Shown piece by piece: positions 46,366-55,501 of a stretch of DNA of 64,000 nucleotides. The translations under genes were made by a program, and so were the position numbers. Within the stretch, counting starts at the first letter, position 1, and each line of letters starts with the position of its first letter. The DNA comes from Rothia mucilaginosa. GTDB lineage: Bacteria > Actinomycetota > Actinomycetes > Actinomycetales > Micrococcaceae. The DNA lies in assembly GCF_001061665.1 (NCBI RefSeq), contig NZ_JVSP01000006.1, positions 230,039-294,038 of the forward strand, in the 5' to 3' direction. The notes beneath the pieces were generated by a model that was given only the letters and a program-made list of their open reading frames with translations, did no database searches and had not been told where the DNA came from.

Positions 46366-47979
46366 ATGCGCGAACGCACCGCGCTATCAAACGCGCCGGA
46401 GGGCTACTTAGATTTTCACGACGAGTACGCGGAACTCATCGCCGAACTCGCCGCACTGGGGTTCACCCCTACCCAGGTTCTCCGCCGCCTCAACTTTCTG
46501 TACCCGCACATCAACAAGAAGTACCTGAACTATGCACTGAGCTCCGGCATCTGGCAGTTTGGCCCGGTCACGGCAGACGCCCCGAGCTACACGGTGCTCG
46601 CATGCGGCCTCTGGTACGTTTTCGCGGAAGCCTACGATTTGCCTCCAGAGCCCGAGTACGCGGCGCTGATTCTTGATTGCGATATTATTCACGACCTGCC
46701 GTCCGCGCTGGAGGCACGCCACTTCAACAATGAAGACATTGCGCACGTTCTGGCGAAGATTGGGGCAACGCTCAAGTACCTTGCCGCACACCCCTACTCC
46801 CAGCTGGAGGAAGAAGCCTACGCGCAGACCCTCGAGGATATCCGGCAGCGCGGCGTGAAAGAAATCGGCACCGAGGGCGGTAGCCTGTACACCCTGATCG
46901 CCTCCAGTATGGAGGGCGAATCGGCGTGGCCTGCCCCCGCACAGACGGTCAACGATTACCTCGGTGACGGCGACTGGTCCCTGGGTATGCTCCGCACCGG
47001 CATTTACCCGGCGGAGGCGCTCGAGAACGAGTGGTATATCGACGCCGCGGCGGTACCCGAGGATTTTGCACCGAAGACTCTGAGCCTGTTTTTGAGCTAT
47101 TGCGCCCGCTACGACCGCGAGCCGACGGCGCTGAACTACGGCTACTGGTCTACCATTCCCACGCTCATTGAGCAGATGCCGCCGCTGGGTGCGGTACGCG
47201 CCAAGTTCGGTTCCTGGCAGACGGCCCTGCATCGCGGACGCACGCAGATTGCCCGCGAGCTGCGCCTGTGGACGAAAAACGAAGCCAACACAGCTACTGC
47301 GGAGGCGAGCGCCGCTGAGGCGAGCGCCGCTGAATCGAGTGCCACTGAATCGAGTGCCACTGAGGAGCTTGAGCTCCTCGACGCTGAGCTGACTAACGCT
47401 GAGCTCCCCGAAACAGAACTAGCAGAGTTGGATACCCCGGACGGCTCCCCTGCGGGCGCTCCCGCGGAACCGGCAGAACCGGCAGAACCCGCACGTCTGA
47501 GCGCCCGCGAACTCACCGAGCAGGGCATCGGCGTGGTGCAGACCGCCCACACCGACCTTGCGGCGTACCACCGCACCCAGTGGGAGCAGACGGTGGAAGT
47601 CTTCGGCGAACGCCTCGCGCAGCTTGCCTGGAACCGCCGCCTGAGCACCTACTACTTCTTCGACGGAGCCTGCTTGGAAGATGCCGACCCGACCCCCGTG
47701 GTGACGGTTTTCCGCTCCCCCACCGGTTTCCTCTGCGAGCTTGGACCCACCGTCGAGGCGCTGCCCGCCTTCGACCCGGAGTTCCTGCAGGAGCACGGCT
47801 GGAGGCACCCTGTACCGGTGCATGCGCTGTGGAACCTGCACGCGCTCGACCCGCTGGAGGCAGCTGCCGCCGTCATCGAGGCGATGCGTTCGGGTTGCGG
47901 TTGTGAACGCTGGGATTTCTACCGCACCGATGATGACAACGACCCGCTTGCCGAAGAGGCTGAGATGGCTTCCGTCTAA
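46366..47979 (+). CDS. Unrecognised 537-residue protein with homing-endonuclease-associated-repeat-like segment
   Basis: A cytosolic protein with no signal or membrane helix and no family I can name. The N-terminal 40-75 region (G-F-T-P-T-Q-V-L-R-R-L-N-F-L-Y-P-H-I-N) looks like a helical DNA-binding fold. Residues about 255-300 (R-E-P-T...L-G-A-V-R-A-K-F-G-S-W-Q-T-A-L) resemble the repeat found with homing endonucleases, though no nuclease motif is seen. A Ser/Ala/Glu stretch near 305-345 is built from short tandem repeats. The C-terminal third has W-N-R-R-L-S-T-Y-Y-F-F-D. GAGGAAAGAGGG precedes the ATG, and a TTGAAC operator cluster lies upstream. Confidence 0.75.
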   Translation: MRERTALSNAPEGYLDFHDEYAELIAELAALGFTPTQVLRRLNFLYPHINKKYLNYALSSGIWQFGPVTADAPSYTVLACGLWYVFAEAYDLPPEPEYAALILDCDIIHDLPSALEARHFNNEDIAHVLAKIGATLKYLAAHPYSQLEEEAYAQTLEDIRQRGVKEIGTEGGSLYTLIASSMEGESAWPAPAQTVNDYLGDGDWSLGMLRTGIYPAEALENEWYIDAAAVPEDFAPKTLSLFLSYCARYDREPTALNYGYWSTIPTLIEQMPPLGAVRAKFGSWQTALHRGRTQIARELRLWTKNEANTATAEASAAEASAAESSATESSATEELELLDAELTNAELPETELAELDTPDGSPAGAPAEPAEPAEPARLSARELTEQGIGVVQTAHTDLAAYHRTQWEQTVEVFGERLAQLAWNRRLSTYYFFDGACLEDADPTPVVTVFRSPTGFLCELGPTVEALPAFDPEFLQEHGWRHPVPVHALWNLHALDPLEAAAAVIEAMRSGCGCERWDFYRTDDDNDPLAEEAEMASV

Positions 47980-48044
47980 GCGCACTCCCCCGAGCCTCTC
48001 TGGTTCATCTCTAGAGCCTCTCGGGTTCATCCCTGGAGCTAGCG

Positions 48045-48092
48045 AAAGCCCGCGCCCCCACCTCCTGCAAAGGAGGTGGGGGCGCGGGCTTT
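48045..48092. terminator. Bidirectional terminator
   Basis: AAAGCCCGCGCCCCCACCTC pairs over 22 bp with its complement across a GCAA tetraloop. It lies between the convergent 537-residue gene and permease gene. Confidence 0.88.
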
Positions 48093-48157
48093 ACGCATGC
48101 ACGGGATACCAGCTGCGGCAGCCGGCACCGATAGCCGGCGCAGATAGTAGATGCGGC

Positions 48158-49633
48158 TTAGCGTGCCGAGAAGATCTCGGACGCCTCCACAATCGCAATC
48201 TGCGCGGTGCGGGTCGAAATCGCCTCGTGGCGGCGTGCATCCGCGCGGCACTTGAAGAACCAACCAATGCCCAGAATCGCGAACCAGACGGGCATCGCGA
48301 GCAGACCCCTGAGAGTTTCTTCATCCATGGCCAGCACGCCGATGGTGAAGGCGAAGAACACCAGCGACAGCCACGCGGAGAAACGGCCGCCGGGCAGGCG
48401 GAACTTCGACTTCGCATGGCGCGAGGGGAACTTCTTGCGGTACATCAGGTAGCTGACCATGATCATCGCCCACGCGAAAATCACGAGTACCGCAGCCACG
48501 GTGGTGACCAGGTTGAACGCGCTAGAAATCGAGTCACCCGCGTAGAGCAGCACAATGGAGGACAGCAGCATCACGGCCGAGAGGAACAGCGCGTTACGTG
48601 GCACGCCGGCCTTGGAAACCTTACCCAGGAACGCGGGTGCGCTGCGCTCGCGGGCCAGGCCGAAGGCCATGCGCGAGGTCGAGAAGATACCGGAGTTCGC
48701 CGAGGAGGTTGCGCTGGTAATCACCACGAAGTTGATGATGTGCGCGGCGATGCCCAGGCCCGCCAGGGTGAACATGGCGACGAAGGGGCTCCTATCGGGG
48801 CTGACGAGGCGCCAGGGGGTAACCATCAGGATGGTGACGAGCGCACCCACGTAGAAGACCATGATGCGCACCGGCACGGCGTTGATTGCCCTGGGCAGGG
48901 TCTTTTCGGGGTCCTTGGTTTCTGCCGCGGTGGTACCGACGAGCTCTGAGCCCATGAACGCGAAGACGGCAATCTGGAATGCGCCGAGGAAGCCGATGAA
49001 GTGGTTCGGGAACATACCGCCGTCGTTCCAGAGGTTTGCGACGGATGCCTGCGCGCCACTGGGTGAGGTGAATCCGATAGCGACCATGGCGCCACCAACA
49101 ATAATCAGGGCAACGATGGCGACGATCTTAATCATGGAGAACCAGAATTCGATTTCGCCGAAGTTCTTCACGGACACCAGGTTCAGGGTCAGCAGAACGC
49201 CGATGACGGCGAGGGCCGGTATCCATGCCTGCAGGTCGGGCCACCACAGACGCAGGTAGCCGACGATTGCAATGATGTCCGCAACGGCGGTCACCACCCA
49301 CATGAACCAGTACGACCAGCCGAGGAAGAAGCCTGCCATGGGGCCGACCAGGTCGGTGGTGAAGTCGGAGAAGGACTTGTAGCGCAGGTTCGACAGCAGG
49401 ATTTCACCCATGGCGCGCAACACCAGGAAGATGACGGCGCCGATGAGCATATACACGAAAATCACGGAGGGGCCCGCTAGGGAGATAGCGCGGCCGGAGC
49501 CCATGAACAGGCCCGTGCCGATGGCACCGCCGATTGCGATGAGCTGGATGTGGCGGTTGCTCAGACCGCGGTGCAGTCGCTCTCCCTGTTCGGGAGCCTC
49601 GGGGGTGACGGTGGCCTGGTTATGTTCAGTCAC
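48158..49633 (-). CDS. CycA-type amino-acid permease (first copy)
   Basis: A 491-residue APC-superfamily transporter with about twelve helices. R-G-L-S-N-R-H-I-Q-L-I-A-I-G-G-A-I-G-T-G near residue 25, S-F-S-D-F near 88, E-L-V-G-T-T-A-A-E-T-K-D-P-E near 238 and S-S-A-N-S-G-I-F-S-T-S-R-M near 320 are very close to the E. coli D-serine/D-alanine/glycine transporter CycA. The substrate should be a small neutral amino acid. I start at a GTG at 49633 with GAGG 5 nt upstream, not at the longer frame. Confidence 0.9.
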   Translation of the reverse strand: MTEHNQATVTPEAPEQGERLHRGLSNRHIQLIAIGGAIGTGLFMGSGRAISLAGPSVIFVYMLIGAVIFLVLRAMGEILLSNLRYKSFSDFTTDLVGPMAGFFLGWSYWFMWVVTAVADIIAIVGYLRLWWPDLQAWIPALAVIGVLLTLNLVSVKNFGEIEFWFSMIKIVAIVALIIVGGAMVAIGFTSPSGAQASVANLWNDGGMFPNHFIGFLGAFQIAVFAFMGSELVGTTAAETKDPEKTLPRAINAVPVRIMVFYVGALVTILMVTPWRLVSPDRSPFVAMFTLAGLGIAAHIINFVVITSATSSANSGIFSTSRMAFGLARERSAPAFLGKVSKAGVPRNALFLSAVMLLSSIVLLYAGDSISSAFNLVTTVAAVLVIFAWAMIMVSYLMYRKKFPSRHAKSKFRLPGGRFSAWLSLVFFAFTIGVLAMDEETLRGLLAMPVWFAILGIGWFFKCRADARRHEAISTRTAQIAIVEASEIFSAR

Positions 49634-49870
49634 GACGTCCTCTTTTCTGCGGTTGTACCCCGTACCGCATATGCCATGACCTGGAGTAAAAATCTCGAGA
49701 AGACAGGAGGCACGGTCAGTGTATGAATATGCGGCCAGTTGCTCAGCGGGGCAGCCCCGGCTTTCGGGGCGGGAGATGGGCTCGACCATGGTTCGCACCG
49801 CATCCGGGGCGAGTTCGGACATCGCCCGATGCGGGAACCTTTGGGAGCTTTCACACCTGTTTGGATAGAT

Positions 49871-49898
49871 ATTCTACACGTTTTGAAAGGTGAATGAA
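49871..49898 (-). promoter_or_regulatory. Probable promoter of the first permease gene
   Basis: On the minus strand TTCATT (49898-49893) and TAGAAT (49876-49871) are 16 nt apart in an AT-rich stretch, about 240 nt upstream of the start. The long leader between is GC-rich with no clear riboswitch fold. Confidence 0.45.
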
Positions 49899-49979
49899 GT
49901 ATTTTTCAGCCTTTGGTGTGTCGCAAATCTATTGTATAGGTCACCATTTAGCCTCCTGACGGGGGTAAATAAACACAGA

Positions 49980-50021
49980 AAAACCTCGCCCCCGCATCCA
50001 GAAAGAACACGGGGGCGAGGC
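49980..50021 (-). terminator. Rho-independent terminator of the second permease gene
   Basis: CCTCGCCCCCG pairs with CGGGGGCGAGG over a 15-nt loop and is followed on the minus strand by TTTTTCTG. It lies 30 nt past the stop, so the two permeases are separate transcripts. Confidence 0.85.
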
Positions 50022-50051
50022 CCAGAACAACGACGAGCGGAGCGCTAGAGG

Positions 50052-51521
50052 CTACTTCTGAGAGGCTCCTTCACCGACCAGCGCGCGGGCACGCTTGGCG
50101 GCATGGCGGCGGGTCAGGATCTCGTAACCGATGGCCAGGGCGATGAACCAGACGGGGGTCAGCGCCAGACCGATGGCGGTATCCGGGTACAGACTCAGGG
50201 CGTAAACCATCACCGCGAAGAAGACCAGACCAAACCAGCTCATGCCGATACCCCAGGGCATCTTGTACGCGGATGCCTCGTGGCGTTCGGGGAACTTCTT
50301 GCGGTAGACCAGGTACGCGATCAGAATCATGCTCCAGGTGAAGATACCCATCATCGACGCCACGGAGGTCACCACGGTAAACGCCTCCATAATGCCGTTG
50401 CCGGCGTACAGCATGACCAGGCTGAACAGCAGCAGCACGGTGGTCAGGTACAGGGCGTTGGCGGGCACGCCGTTCTTGGTGAGCTTGCCCAGTGCGGAGG
50501 GTGCCGCACCGTCGTGCGCCAGGCCGTAAACCATGCGGGAGGTCGAGAAGATACCGGAGTTTGCGGAGGATGCCGCGGAGGTCAGCACCACGAAGTTCAC
50601 CAGCGAGGCGGCGATGCCGATGCCTGCCAGGGAGAACATGCCCACGAAGGGGCTCATGGACTTATCCAGCTTGTCCCAGGGGGTGACGGCGAGGATAGTC
50701 AGCAGCGGTACGGCGTAGAAGAGCGCGATGCGGAAGGGCACGGCGTTAATGGCCTTGGGCAGGGTTCGCTCGGGGTGCTTGGTCTCAGCCACGGCGGTGC
50801 CGACGAGCTCGGCGCCCACGAAGGCGAAGAGCGCAATCTGGAAGGAGCCCAGGAAGCCGGTCACGCCCTGGGTGAAGATGCCGCTACCGGAGGGGCCGGG
50901 ATGATCCCACAGGTGGGCCAGGGAGGCGGTGGTGCCGTCGGGGCTGGTGAAGCTGAAGGCAACCATGAGCGCACCAACAATAATGAGGGCGACAATCGCG
51001 ACGATTTTAATGACCGCGAACCAGAATTCGATTTCGCCGAAGTTCTTCACCGAGGGCAGGTTCAGCAGTAGCAGTGCCGTGATGACCACGAGCGCCGGAA
51101 TGAACTTGGGCATGCCGGGTAGCCAGTATTGCACGTAGCCGGTAATCGCGATGACGTCCGCGATACCCGTGACAACCCAGAAGAACCAGTACGACCAGCC
51201 GACGAAGAATCCTGCGCGCAGGCCGAGGATATCGGTAATGAAGTCAGTGAAGGACTTGTACTTGGGGTTGGAGAGCAGAATCTCACCCATAGCGCGCAGA
51301 ACAAAGTAGATGACGCTACCGATGATGGCGTAGACGAAAACGATAGAGGGGCCGGTCAGCGCGATGGTTTTGGCCGAGCCGAGGAAGAGGCCCGTACCGA
51401 TAGCGCCGCCGATGGCAATCAGCTGGATATGTCGGTAGCTGAGTCCGCGCTGGAGCTTGGAGTGTTCAGCCTCCGAATCTAGGCCAGTGACGGAGTTCTG
51501 CGGCGTTGGCTGCTGTGTCAC
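50052..51521 (-). CDS. CycA-type amino-acid permease (second copy)
   Basis: A 489-residue paralogue of the adjacent permease, with the same landmarks: R-G-L-S-Y-R-H-I-Q-L-I-A-I-G-G near 25, S-F-T-D-F-I-T-D near 90, E-L-V-G-T-A-V-A-E-T-K-H-P-E near 238 and A-N-S-G-I-F-S-T-S-R-M-V-Y-G near 318. It is clearly a tandem duplicate that has diverged. The start is a GTG with AAGAGA upstream. Confidence 0.9.
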   Translation of the reverse strand: MTQQPTPQNSVTGLDSEAEHSKLQRGLSYRHIQLIAIGGAIGTGLFLGSAKTIALTGPSIVFVYAIIGSVIYFVLRAMGEILLSNPKYKSFTDFITDILGLRAGFFVGWSYWFFWVVTGIADVIAITGYVQYWLPGMPKFIPALVVITALLLLNLPSVKNFGEIEFWFAVIKIVAIVALIIVGALMVAFSFTSPDGTTASLAHLWDHPGPSGSGIFTQGVTGFLGSFQIALFAFVGAELVGTAVAETKHPERTLPKAINAVPFRIALFYAVPLLTILAVTPWDKLDKSMSPFVGMFSLAGIGIAASLVNFVVLTSAASSANSGIFSTSRMVYGLAHDGAAPSALGKLTKNGVPANALYLTTVLLLFSLVMLYAGNGIMEAFTVVTSVASMMGIFTWSMILIAYLVYRKKFPERHEASAYKMPWGIGMSWFGLVFFAVMVYALSLYPDTAIGLALTPVWFIALAIGYEILTRRHAAKRARALVGEGASQK

Positions 51522-52004
51522 GTATTTCTCTTTTCTGCGTCGGTTGCCCTGTTTTTTGCTCGGGGGCTTATCCGGATGGTTGGGTATTCACTCATATTCC
51601 TTAACGGTGTACAGGGAGGTGGACCTCCTATTTCGGCGGCACGTGCAGTATTTCGGAGCTTGTGGGCCCCAATGACACAGGTTAGCCAAGGCTTGTATCA
51701 CCGATGAGAAATATACAGAGAATGCATAATCTCAAATTTTACCCCCTCATACCCACACAAGTACAAGGAATCCAACATGGCTAGGATTTGAGACGGCGCA
51801 GGGAGGCGACAGTTCAGGGGCGGCGTGAGCCTGTGGTGACCTGCCGAGTCCGAGAGCTCCCATCCCGAGCGCCCCGCCTCTTCGGTTTTCAAAAAATTAA
51901 GAAACTTTACAATCAAAACTTTACAGCGCAAGGATTCAGGTCTACAGTGGTAACCGTTCAAACGAAAACCTAACCGGCCAACCACAGAACAGAAGGACAC
52001 AACA
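51522..52004. other. Gene-free region between permease and amber-interrupted gene
   Basis: About 480 bp. It must hold the leftward permease promoter, which I cannot place with confidence, and the rightward promoter at 51920-51948. The stretch 51690-51780 is AT-rich without an ORF of note. Confidence 0.4.
51920..51948 (+). promoter_or_regulatory. Sigma-70-type promoter
   Basis: TTTACA (51920-51925) and TACAGT (51943-51948) are separated by exactly 17 bp, 57 nt before the ATG at 52005. A second AACTTTAC copy lies just upstream. Confidence 0.65.
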
Positions 52005-52403
52005 ATGGGCAAGTTCTCCAACGCAGCACTCCGCATCACCGCAGGCGCACTCATCCTCGACGCAGGCGTCAAGAAGCTCAAGGCAGACGAAGGCACCTAC
52101 GCCTTCCTGTAGCAGATGGCGGCAACCGGCGTTCCCGCAGTCTCCAAGCTGGACGCGGCAACCTTCGGCAAGCTCATCTCCGGCGCAGAGACCGCACTCG
52201 GCGCAACCCTGCTGACGCCCTTCATCCCCGCACGCCTGGCGGGTGCAGGCCTGACCGCATTCGCGGCAAACCTGATGACCATGTACTTCCGCAACCCCGA
52301 CATGCACGACGAGTACTTCCGCCCCACCCAGGACGGCCAGCAGCTCGCAAACAACATCGTGATGCTCGGCGCGGGTCTGGCGCTGCTGGGCTCCAAGAAG
52401 TAA
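52005..52403 (+). pseudogene. DoxX-like small membrane protein interrupted by an in-frame TAG
   Basis: From an ATG at 52005 (AGAAGGA about 8 nt upstream) 35 codons run to TAG at 52110-52112; the same frame continues through Q-M-A-A-T-G-V to TAA at 52401. Together they would give about 132 residues with helices (L-R-I-T-A-G-A-L-I-L-D-A-G, G-K-L-I-S-G-A-E-T-A-L-G-A-T-L-L) like actinobacterial DoxX-like proteins. One base change (CAG or AAG to TAG) explains it. The parts before and after both look coding, with a good promoter and terminator, so it may be a recent nonsense mutation, readthrough or a sequencing error. An ATG at 52116 could start the second part. Confidence 0.7.
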
Positions 52404-52437
52404 GGCCCACACGCTAACTCACTCAAGCAACCTCACG

Positions 52438-52480
52438 AAAGTGCGGCGGGAACAGTATTCGTTCCCGCCGCACTTTTGTA
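52438..52480 (+). terminator. Rho-independent terminator
   Basis: AAAGTGCGGCGGGAAC pairs perfectly with its complement over a 7-nt loop and ends in TTTTG, 35 nt past the amber-interrupted gene. Confidence 0.9.
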
Positions 52481-52630
52481 TGCGCGCAGAATTTCTACGC
52501 CCGCTGGTTTTCTACGCTTCGCAGACCGGCGCGCGCACCCTATCCCACCCCCGGTTCGCTCGTACCCGGCCAGCCCGGCATCACCCCGCCCGAGCAAACC
52601 GCGAAACCGCACGGTGCAGCGGCCCTGCGC

Positions 52631-52636
52631 TATTCT
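52631..52636 (+). promoter_or_regulatory. -10 box of trmB (leaderless start)
   Basis: TATTCT lies 7 nt before the ATG at 52644, with no ribosome binding site. Confidence 0.5.
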
Positions 52637-52643
52637 TTTAGGT

Positions 52644-53450
52644 ATGTCTACTGAGAACACGCAGCCTAGCCAGGCACCCGAATCCACCGAAGAGAAGGCT
52701 AAGAAGCCGGTTCCCGAGGAATTCTTCCGCCAGCCCTACTCCTTCGTCCGCCGCGGCGACCGCCTCACCGCGCGCCGCCAGAAGGCCTGGGATACCTACT
52801 CCCCCACCCACGTGCTGGACATTCCGCGCCTGCGCACCGACACCTCCGTCGCGCCCGAGGCGACCTTCGACCCGGTCAAGATTTACGGCCGCGAGGCCTA
52901 CCAGGTCGTCGAGATCGGTTCCGGCCTGGGCGAGGCAATCGTGCACCGCGCCGCCGAGATGCCCGAGGCGAACTTCCTCGCCGTCGAGGTGTACACCCCC
53001 GGCATCGCGGACCTGCTGCTGAAGATGGGCAACGCGGGCGTGGAGAACGTGCGTGTGGCTCAGGCGAACGCGCCCGAGCTGCTCGACAACATGCTCGAGG
53101 AGAACTCCGTGGACGAGCTGTGGGTGTTCTTCCCGGACCCCTGGCACAAGTCCCGCCACCACAAGCGCCGCCTGGTGTCCCCGGCGTTTGCCGATAAGGT
53201 TGCGCGCGTGCTCAAGCCCGGCGGCATTTGGCGCCTGGCGACCGACTGGGAGGAGTACGCCCTGGTCATGCGCGATGTTCTGGAGGCGCACCCCGACTTT
53301 GAGAACGTGAACCCCGGCGCCGGTGCGACCGAGGAGGATCCGCAGGGTGGTTGGGCTCCGCGCTGGGAGGGTCGTACCCTCACCAGCTTTGAGCGTAAGG
53401 CTCAGGAAGCGGGCCGCCGCGCGCACGACCTGACCTACCGCCGCAAGTAA
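52644..53450 (+). CDS. trmB: tRNA (guanine-N7-)-methyltransferase
   Basis: A 268-residue SAM-dependent enzyme that methylates G46 of tRNAs. The SAM motif V-V-E-I-G-S-G-L-G-E-A is near residue 90, then F-L-A-V-E-V-Y near 115, the D-E-L-W-V-F-F-P-D-P-W-H-K-S-R-H-H-K-R-R-L signature near 160-180 and L-A-T-D-W-E-E-Y near 205, ending T-S-F-E-R-K. The frame extends upstream to 52476 but that part is not TrmB-like, and the TATTCT box supports 52644. Confidence 0.95.
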   Translation: MSTENTQPSQAPESTEEKAKKPVPEEFFRQPYSFVRRGDRLTARRQKAWDTYSPTHVLDIPRLRTDTSVAPEATFDPVKIYGREAYQVVEIGSGLGEAIVHRAAEMPEANFLAVEVYTPGIADLLLKMGNAGVENVRVAQANAPELLDNMLEENSVDELWVFFPDPWHKSRHHKRRLVSPAFADKVARVLKPGGIWRLATDWEEYALVMRDVLEAHPDFENVNPGAGATEEDPQGGWAPRWEGRTLTSFERKAQEAGRRAHDLTYRRK

Positions 53451-53514
53451 GCCGAGTAGCGCCGGCATCAGTTGGCGCAGCTTGGCGTAGGTTAGCGCGA
53501 ATATACGTTAAAGC

Positions 53515-53550
53515 AGGTGAGGCTCCCCGGTCATTCGGGGAGCCTCACCT
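53515..53550. terminator. Bidirectional terminator
   Basis: AGGTGAGGCTCCCCG pairs perfectly with CGGGGAGCCTCACCT over a 6-nt loop and is followed by TCTTGTG. It separates trmB from the convergent hspR. Confidence 0.8.
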
Positions 53551-53703
53551 TCTTGTGTGTGGGTCTGAGTTCATGCGGGGCGGGGGTCTACCCTCCCTCG
53601 CGGCGTATGACACAAAGACGCACAAGCCTATATGGGTGGCTGACTAGCGCAAATGAGCTAGAACAGCCGAGCCGTTTATCCCAGTGTAGCGGGTTTAGCC
53701 GGT

Positions 53704-54210
53704 TTAGCGCTGCGGCTTCGCATCATCCGCCGTAGCCGGCTGGCGATGCTGACGGTAGAGCACCACAGCCGAAGAACGCTGACGAGGCGCCGGGCGGGTA
53801 CCGCGGGCAATATGCACCACGTCGCCGCTGGTACCGGCTGCGAACACGCGCTCCGCCAAGCCCAGCTTCACCTTCGCGTCCTCGATCTGGCTCTGCAGGG
53901 CCGCAATCTGTTCCTTCTGCAACTCCAGGAGAGCCTCCAGCTCGATGATTCGGCGGATACCCTCCAGGGAGACGCCCTCCTGCGAGAGCTGCTGAATCTG
54001 CCGCAGACGGTTCACGTCACGCTGCGAATAGCGGCGCGCCTTACCGGGCGCACGCGAAGGCTGGATCAGGCCGATACGGTCGTACTGGCGCAGGGTCTGC
54101 GGGTGCATGCCCGCCAGCTCAGCCGCCACAGAAATCACGAAAACCGGGCGGTCCACGCTGTGCAGCGGCTCGCTACGACGGGACTTCGATGATGATTCAC
54201 GAGCTGCCAT
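53704..54210 (-). CDS. hspR: Heat-shock repressor, MerR family
   Basis: A 168-residue regulator. P-V-F-V-I-S-V-A-A-E-L-A-G-M-H-P-Q-T-L-R-Q-Y-D-R and A-R-R-Y-S-Q-R-D-V at about residues 20-65 form the MerR-type DNA-binding domain of HspR, followed by a coiled coil (L-E-L-Q-K-E-Q-I-A-A-L-Q). HspR binds HAIR sites and represses dnaK genes, with DnaK as co-repressor. It starts 3 nt after the dnaJ stop. Confidence 0.93.
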   Translation of the reverse strand: MAARESSSKSRRSEPLHSVDRPVFVISVAAELAGMHPQTLRQYDRIGLIQPSRAPGKARRYSQRDVNRLRQIQQLSQEGVSLEGIRRIIELEALLELQKEQIAALQSQIEDAKVKLGLAERVFAAGTSGDVVHIARGTRPAPRQRSSAVVLYRQHRQPATADDAKPQR

Positions 54211-54213
54211 GGT

Positions 54214-55203
54214 TTACTTCGCCTTCTTCAGCAGATCCTTACGCGGGTTCTCCTGCGGGGCCAGCTTCACGAACTCTTCGAAGGCCTTCTGAGCCTCGTC
54301 GCTGAGCTTGGTGGGCAGAACCACCTCGGGGATGACCAGCAGGTCACCCTTGCCGTTCTTGGTCTTGAAACCGCGGCCCTTGGCGCGCAGTCGGCGACCC
54401 ACCTGACCGGGGGCCAGGCGCAGCTTCACGGTGGATGCGTCGGGCAGGGGCACCTCGATCACTGCGCCGTCAACAGCCTCGGCGAGGGTGACGGGGGCGC
54501 GCATAACCAGGTTGTTGCCCTCGCGGGAGTACACGGAGTCATCGGAGACGCGCACGGTGACCTTCAGGTCGCCGCCACGCAGACCCTTGCCGCGCAGGCG
54601 GACCTTCTGACCGTCCTTAATGCCGGCGGGGATGCGTGCCTCGGTGTGGGAGCCGTCCGGCAGGAACACGGTCACGTTTGCGCCGGTGTAGGCCTGGGCC
54701 AGGCTGATGCGGGTGCTGGTGGTGCTTTCCTCGGGGGCCGCGTGCTGTGCGCCGCCAAAGCCGCTACCCATGCCGCCGAAGTCGGCGCTGGTGAAGCCGG
54801 CGGAGCGACGGCGGCTACCGCCGGTGCTTCCGCCGAAGAGGCCGCCGAGCAGGTCATCAATGTTGATATTGGCGCTGGTGCCGCCGCGGAATCCGCCGAA
54901 GGCGTCTGCGCCGGGGTAGCCGCCGCTAAAGCCGCCTGCACCGAAGCCGCCCGCGCCCATGCCTGCGGCGCCGTAGCGGCGAATCTGGTCGTACTCCTCG
55001 CGCTGCTTCTTGTCGGAGAGCACGTCGTAGGCCTCGGAGATTTCCTTGAACTTCTTCTCAGCCTGCTCGTCACCGGGGTTCAGGTCCGGGTGGTACTTGC
55101 GGGAGAGCTTGCGGTACGCCTTCTTGATGTCGCTTTCGCTTGCGTCTTCGCTCACGCCCAGGGCCTTATAAAAGTCGTCGGTTAGCCAGTTTTCACTTGC
55201 CAT
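54214..55203 (-). CDS. dnaJ: DnaJ-family co-chaperone without zinc finger
   Basis: A 329-residue protein. The J domain is at about 9-75 with K-Y-H-P-D-L-N-P (the HPD motif near residue 38), then a Gly/Phe-rich region to about 155 and two beta-sandwich substrate domains with [18 protein letters not shown]. No C-x-x-C-x-G-x-G zinc motifs are present, so it is CbpA-like. It activates DnaK. The ATG at 55203 has AAGGAG 9 nt upstream. A terminator and a promoter separate it from grpE. Confidence 0.93.
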   Translation of the reverse strand: MASENWLTDDFYKALGVSEDASESDIKKAYRKLSRKYHPDLNPGDEQAEKKFKEISEAYDVLSDKKQREEYDQIRRYGAAGMGAGGFGAGGFSGGYPGADAFGGFRGGTSANINIDDLLGGLFGGSTGGSRRRSAGFTSADFGGMGSGFGGAQHAAPEESTTSTRISLAQAYTGANVTVFLPDGSHTEARIPAGIKDGQKVRLRGKGLRGGDLKVTVRVSDDSVYSREGNNLVMRAPVTLAEAVDGAVIEVPLPDASTVKLRLAPGQVGRRLRAKGRGFKTKNGKGDLLVIPEVVLPTKLSDEAQKAFEEFVKLAPQENPRKDLLKKAK

Positions 55204-55290
55204 GTTATGTTTCTCCTTCTGCGGTGATGCGCCGCCCTCCTCGGTTACGGGACGGCTTGCAGGGGCACCGCGCACTTGTCTTAATGCTCT

Positions 55291-55319
55291 ATATAAAAGT
55301 TTAGTCTACTTGACTCAAT
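55291..55319 (-). promoter_or_regulatory. dnaJ promoter overlapping a degenerate HAIR site
   Basis: On the minus strand TTGAGT and TATATA are 17 nt apart. The -35 is part of GTTTAGT-N7-ACTCAAT (55299-55319), which matches the HspR HAIR consensus CTTGAGT-N7-ACTCAAG at 11 of 14 positions. This gives dnaJ-hspR its own HspR-controlled promoter. Confidence 0.5.
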
Positions 55320-55430
55320 TTTGAAAGGGCTGAGCCCAAAAAAATAGCGCCCCTACAAGCCTTTAACCGCCACCACAGCTCGCCACAGCCCGGATAAATA
55401 ACCCTGGCAAACAGTTCAGGCAAACAACAG

Positions 55431-55466
55431 GGCGGGCACTCCCCCACTAGGGAGAGCACCCGCCCG
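55431..55466 (-). terminator. Terminator after grpE
   Basis: GGGCGGG(T/C)(G)CTC pairs with its complement over a short loop (one mismatch) and is followed on the minus strand by TGTTGTTTG. It lies 35 nt past the grpE stop. Confidence 0.65.
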
Positions 55467-55501
55467 TCGTTAGTTATTCAGCCAATGCTGAGCCGATCAC
55501 C

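Noticed and set aside
46223-46411. A short frame of about 60 residues before the 537-residue gene
   Set aside because: It overlaps the next gene in another frame, and its composition (Arg/Pro/Ala) is that of chance translation of GC-rich DNA.
49634-49870. A riboswitch in the long leader of the first permease gene
   Set aside because: I could not find conserved glycine- or lysine-riboswitch core motifs or a terminator/antiterminator pair.
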